Source: JBDRGC01 sp043818215 | Lineage (GTDB): Bacteria; Chloroflexota; Anaerolineae; Anaerolineales; UBA11858 | Assembly (NCBI GenBank): GCA_043818215.1 | Contig: JBDRGC010000162.1 | Span: 1 to 22,668, forward strand | DNA: 22,668 bases | Direction: 5' to 3' | In this document: positions 22,101 to 22,668 of the stretch, in pieces | Position numbering within the stretch: the stretch's first letter is position 1 | Layout: each line of letters starts with the position of its first letter | Program-made: the position numbers and the translations under genes | Notes under the pieces: model-generated | Database searches by the model: none | The model's input: the letters and a program-made list of their open reading frames with translations, nothing else | Told to the model about the DNA's origin: nothing

Positions 22101-22668
22101 CGGGTATCCCAGCATTTGCACCGTGACCGGGTTGGCGTCTAATATCTGTCCACCCGGTGTAGTGCGATAAAGACCCACGGGCACACGCTCGAACAGGCCG
22201 CGATACTGCTCCTCGCTCTCCCGCAACGCTTTTTCCGCCCGCACCCGCTCGGTGATATCACGCGTAACTCCCAGGGCTTCAACCAGTCGTCCGTCCGGGT
22301 CACGCAGGCCAGTCACTGTGATCTCGGTACAGATCGTGGAGCCGTCTTTACAATAGTACTCCACCTCCATCATCAGCGACCTGGATAGATCCTTTTGCTC
22401 CATCTCTTCTACGGCCATTTCTTCCGCAAAGACCTTCATGACGACTTCGAGGGAGGCTGGAGGCAAAACCTCTTCCAATGTCAGGGCCATGGCTTCCTCG
22501 ACGCTGTAGCCTAGCATACGTGTGACTGAGGGGCTGACGTAGGTAAACCGCAGGTTCATGTCCATGGTCCAGATGATATCTGTTATGTTCTCAGCGAGCA
22601 GGCGGTAGTGCGCCTCACTTTCCTGCAGCGACTCTTGCGCCTGCACCCGCTCGGTGATGTCCTTTAAT
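19101..22668 (-). CDS. PAS/GAF-HD-GYP c-di-GMP phosphodiesterase (5' end outside window)
   Basis: The frame runs to the window edge (..LKDITERV upstream of the GTG at 22646, a typical PAS-linker phrase), so the N-terminus is missing and at least one more PAS is likely. The visible 1188 residues hold, from the 5' end, two PAS domains (YRLLAENITDIIWTMD; YRGLFERVPVGLYRTTP) and about four GAF domains joined by QQTQRSYRE-type linkers. The C-terminal HD-GYP domain has all the main motifs: EGHSRRVTEI, LLHDIGKMGIPD, HHEKWDGSGYPRGLRGEQIP and DVWDALNSDRPYR. HD-GYP enzymes hydrolyse c-di-GMP. No membrane segment is seen in this part. It opens the operon, and its stop lies 3 nt before the SBP start. Confidence 0.9.
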   Translation of the reverse strand, partial: LKDITERVQAQESLQESEAHYRLLAENITDIIWTMDMNLRFTYVSPSVTRMLGYSVEEAMALTLEEVLPPASLEVVMKVFAEEMAVEEMEQKDLSRSLMMEVEYYCKDGSTICTEITVTGLRDPDGRLVEALGVTRDITERVRAEKALRESEEQYRGLFERVPVGLYRTTPGGQILDANPVTVQMLGYPNQETLLAVNVVELFVNPDDRGFEMGLLGDEEIMSSYELRMRRRDGVVIWVRDTFRAVRDAQGQILSLEGSLEDITERVRAAEALRYRQLQLSILNQMGAALAGTLELERIYRIAFEYIAQLVDCPNIGVSLYDPATRTLRADFMVSDGELIDAALFPPLVMGVETTQGRARAIATRQPEIIADYPAITKGVDILVVGASKENHTVNSAMYVPMVVRGQVTGLLEMQSYQLNAYKEEETALIGPVANQIGMTIENARLYEQAQQEIAKRVRAQESLLERTEELELLYEAGQQLSQTLDIDTIYDTFYKLVSRIMVCDSLAVSSFDPKEKLIHCVYIVIEGHQQDASRLPPLPLNPEDQGTQSVVIHTGKSLLIRDYQTRLQTSKKVFYMNEEGGVVDHNQAPDNAKVTRSAIVIPYKLQGLVAGVIQVMSYRLEAYSEADLSILESLASQIAVVSNNALLYQQTQRSYRELALLNRVIAAASTTLEPKAVLETTCRELALAFDVPQAAAVLLNEARTASLVVAEYLEEGYTSAMDMVIPLEGNPATQYVIEHKAPLAVADVQHDPRMATIHDLMRQRGTVSMLLLPLIVRGQVVGTLGLDAVERREFSSEEIDLAANAAASAAQALENARLFSQTNQQLNRMGALHAIDEVISASVDINMTVSMLLDQVLTHLEVDAADVLLFDPIMLTLECIGRKGFRTSALEHTHLRLGQGLAGQVGLQREIKHIPDLREDEEVFLASPELSGEGFVAYYGIPLIAKGVLKGVLEIFHRSTLSSDDEWLRFLHALASQAAIALDNAIMFADLQRSNLELSMAYNSTLEGWAKALELKDMETEGHSRRVTEITIRLASVMGIGGEALGHVRRGALLHDIGKMGIPDSILQKPGPLNDEEWVIMRQHPVYARDMLAPIAYLRRAIDIPYSHHEKWDGSGYPRGLRGEQIPLPARIFAIVDVWDALNSDRPYRDAWPKQKIIAHIQEQSGKHFDPRVVEAFLELIDAEGDK

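Overview
The window looks chromosomal and most resembles a filamentous or anaerolinea-like Chloroflexota. That guess rests on several things: moderate GC, lipoproteins with typical lipoboxes, very large PAS/GAF/HD-GYP and GAF/GGDEF signalling proteins, and many dispersed palindromic repeats (the CGGATT, CACCTGC and CTCCAAT families). No rRNA gene or marker fixes the taxon, so the assignment is an inference.

Layout. (1) 3-1295: the end of a conjugation/HerA-like ATPase. (2) 1296-2481: a gene-poor stretch with two tRNA 3'-end fragments, a terminator and composite repeats. (3) 2482-10490: an accessory island best read as an integron cassette array without a visible integrase (CALIN-like). Three sites with the attC architecture (RYYYAAC ... 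GTTRRRY, 119-122 nt) lie at 2482-2603, 6958-7076 and 8225-8345, and there is a possible 3' relic at 9798-9807. Small promoter-poor genes lie between them: a HEPN-like protein, a beta-propeller lipoprotein, a DUF4160/DUF2442 pair, a SAM methyltransferase and a VapBC-type pair. (4) 10856-14369: a HerA-like ATPase and a YgjP-like metallopeptidase, separated by and partly invaded by a heptanucleotide repeat. (5) 14909-22668, minus strand: a c-di-GMP operon, PAS/GAF/HD-GYP then a family 3 solute-binding lipoprotein then a membrane HAMP/GAF/PAS/GGDEF cyclase. Palindromic MITE-like elements sit directly behind two of its stop codons.

The most striking feature is in the island. The R'' boxes of two attC sites are each interrupted, on the bottom strand and at the same base, by a 415-nt derivative of a group II intron. 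Each derivative keeps a GTGCG 5' end, a decayed HNH-type piece of the intron-encoded protein, and domains V and VI. The two copies differ at 15 of 415 positions by eye and share the same internal deletion, frameshifts and domain V lesions. A third, larger intron without an ORF (3526-4483, plus strand, intact-looking domain V) lies in the same island.

Functionally, the array carries likely stress, defence or stabilisation cargo. The minus-strand operon pairs c-di-GMP breakdown (HD-GYP) with synthesis (GGDEF with an intact I-site) around a periplasm-facing ligand-binding lipoprotein, which suggests nutrient sensing. A 13-bp direct repeat suggests that a 367-bp insertion split the once tight SBP-GGDEF junction.
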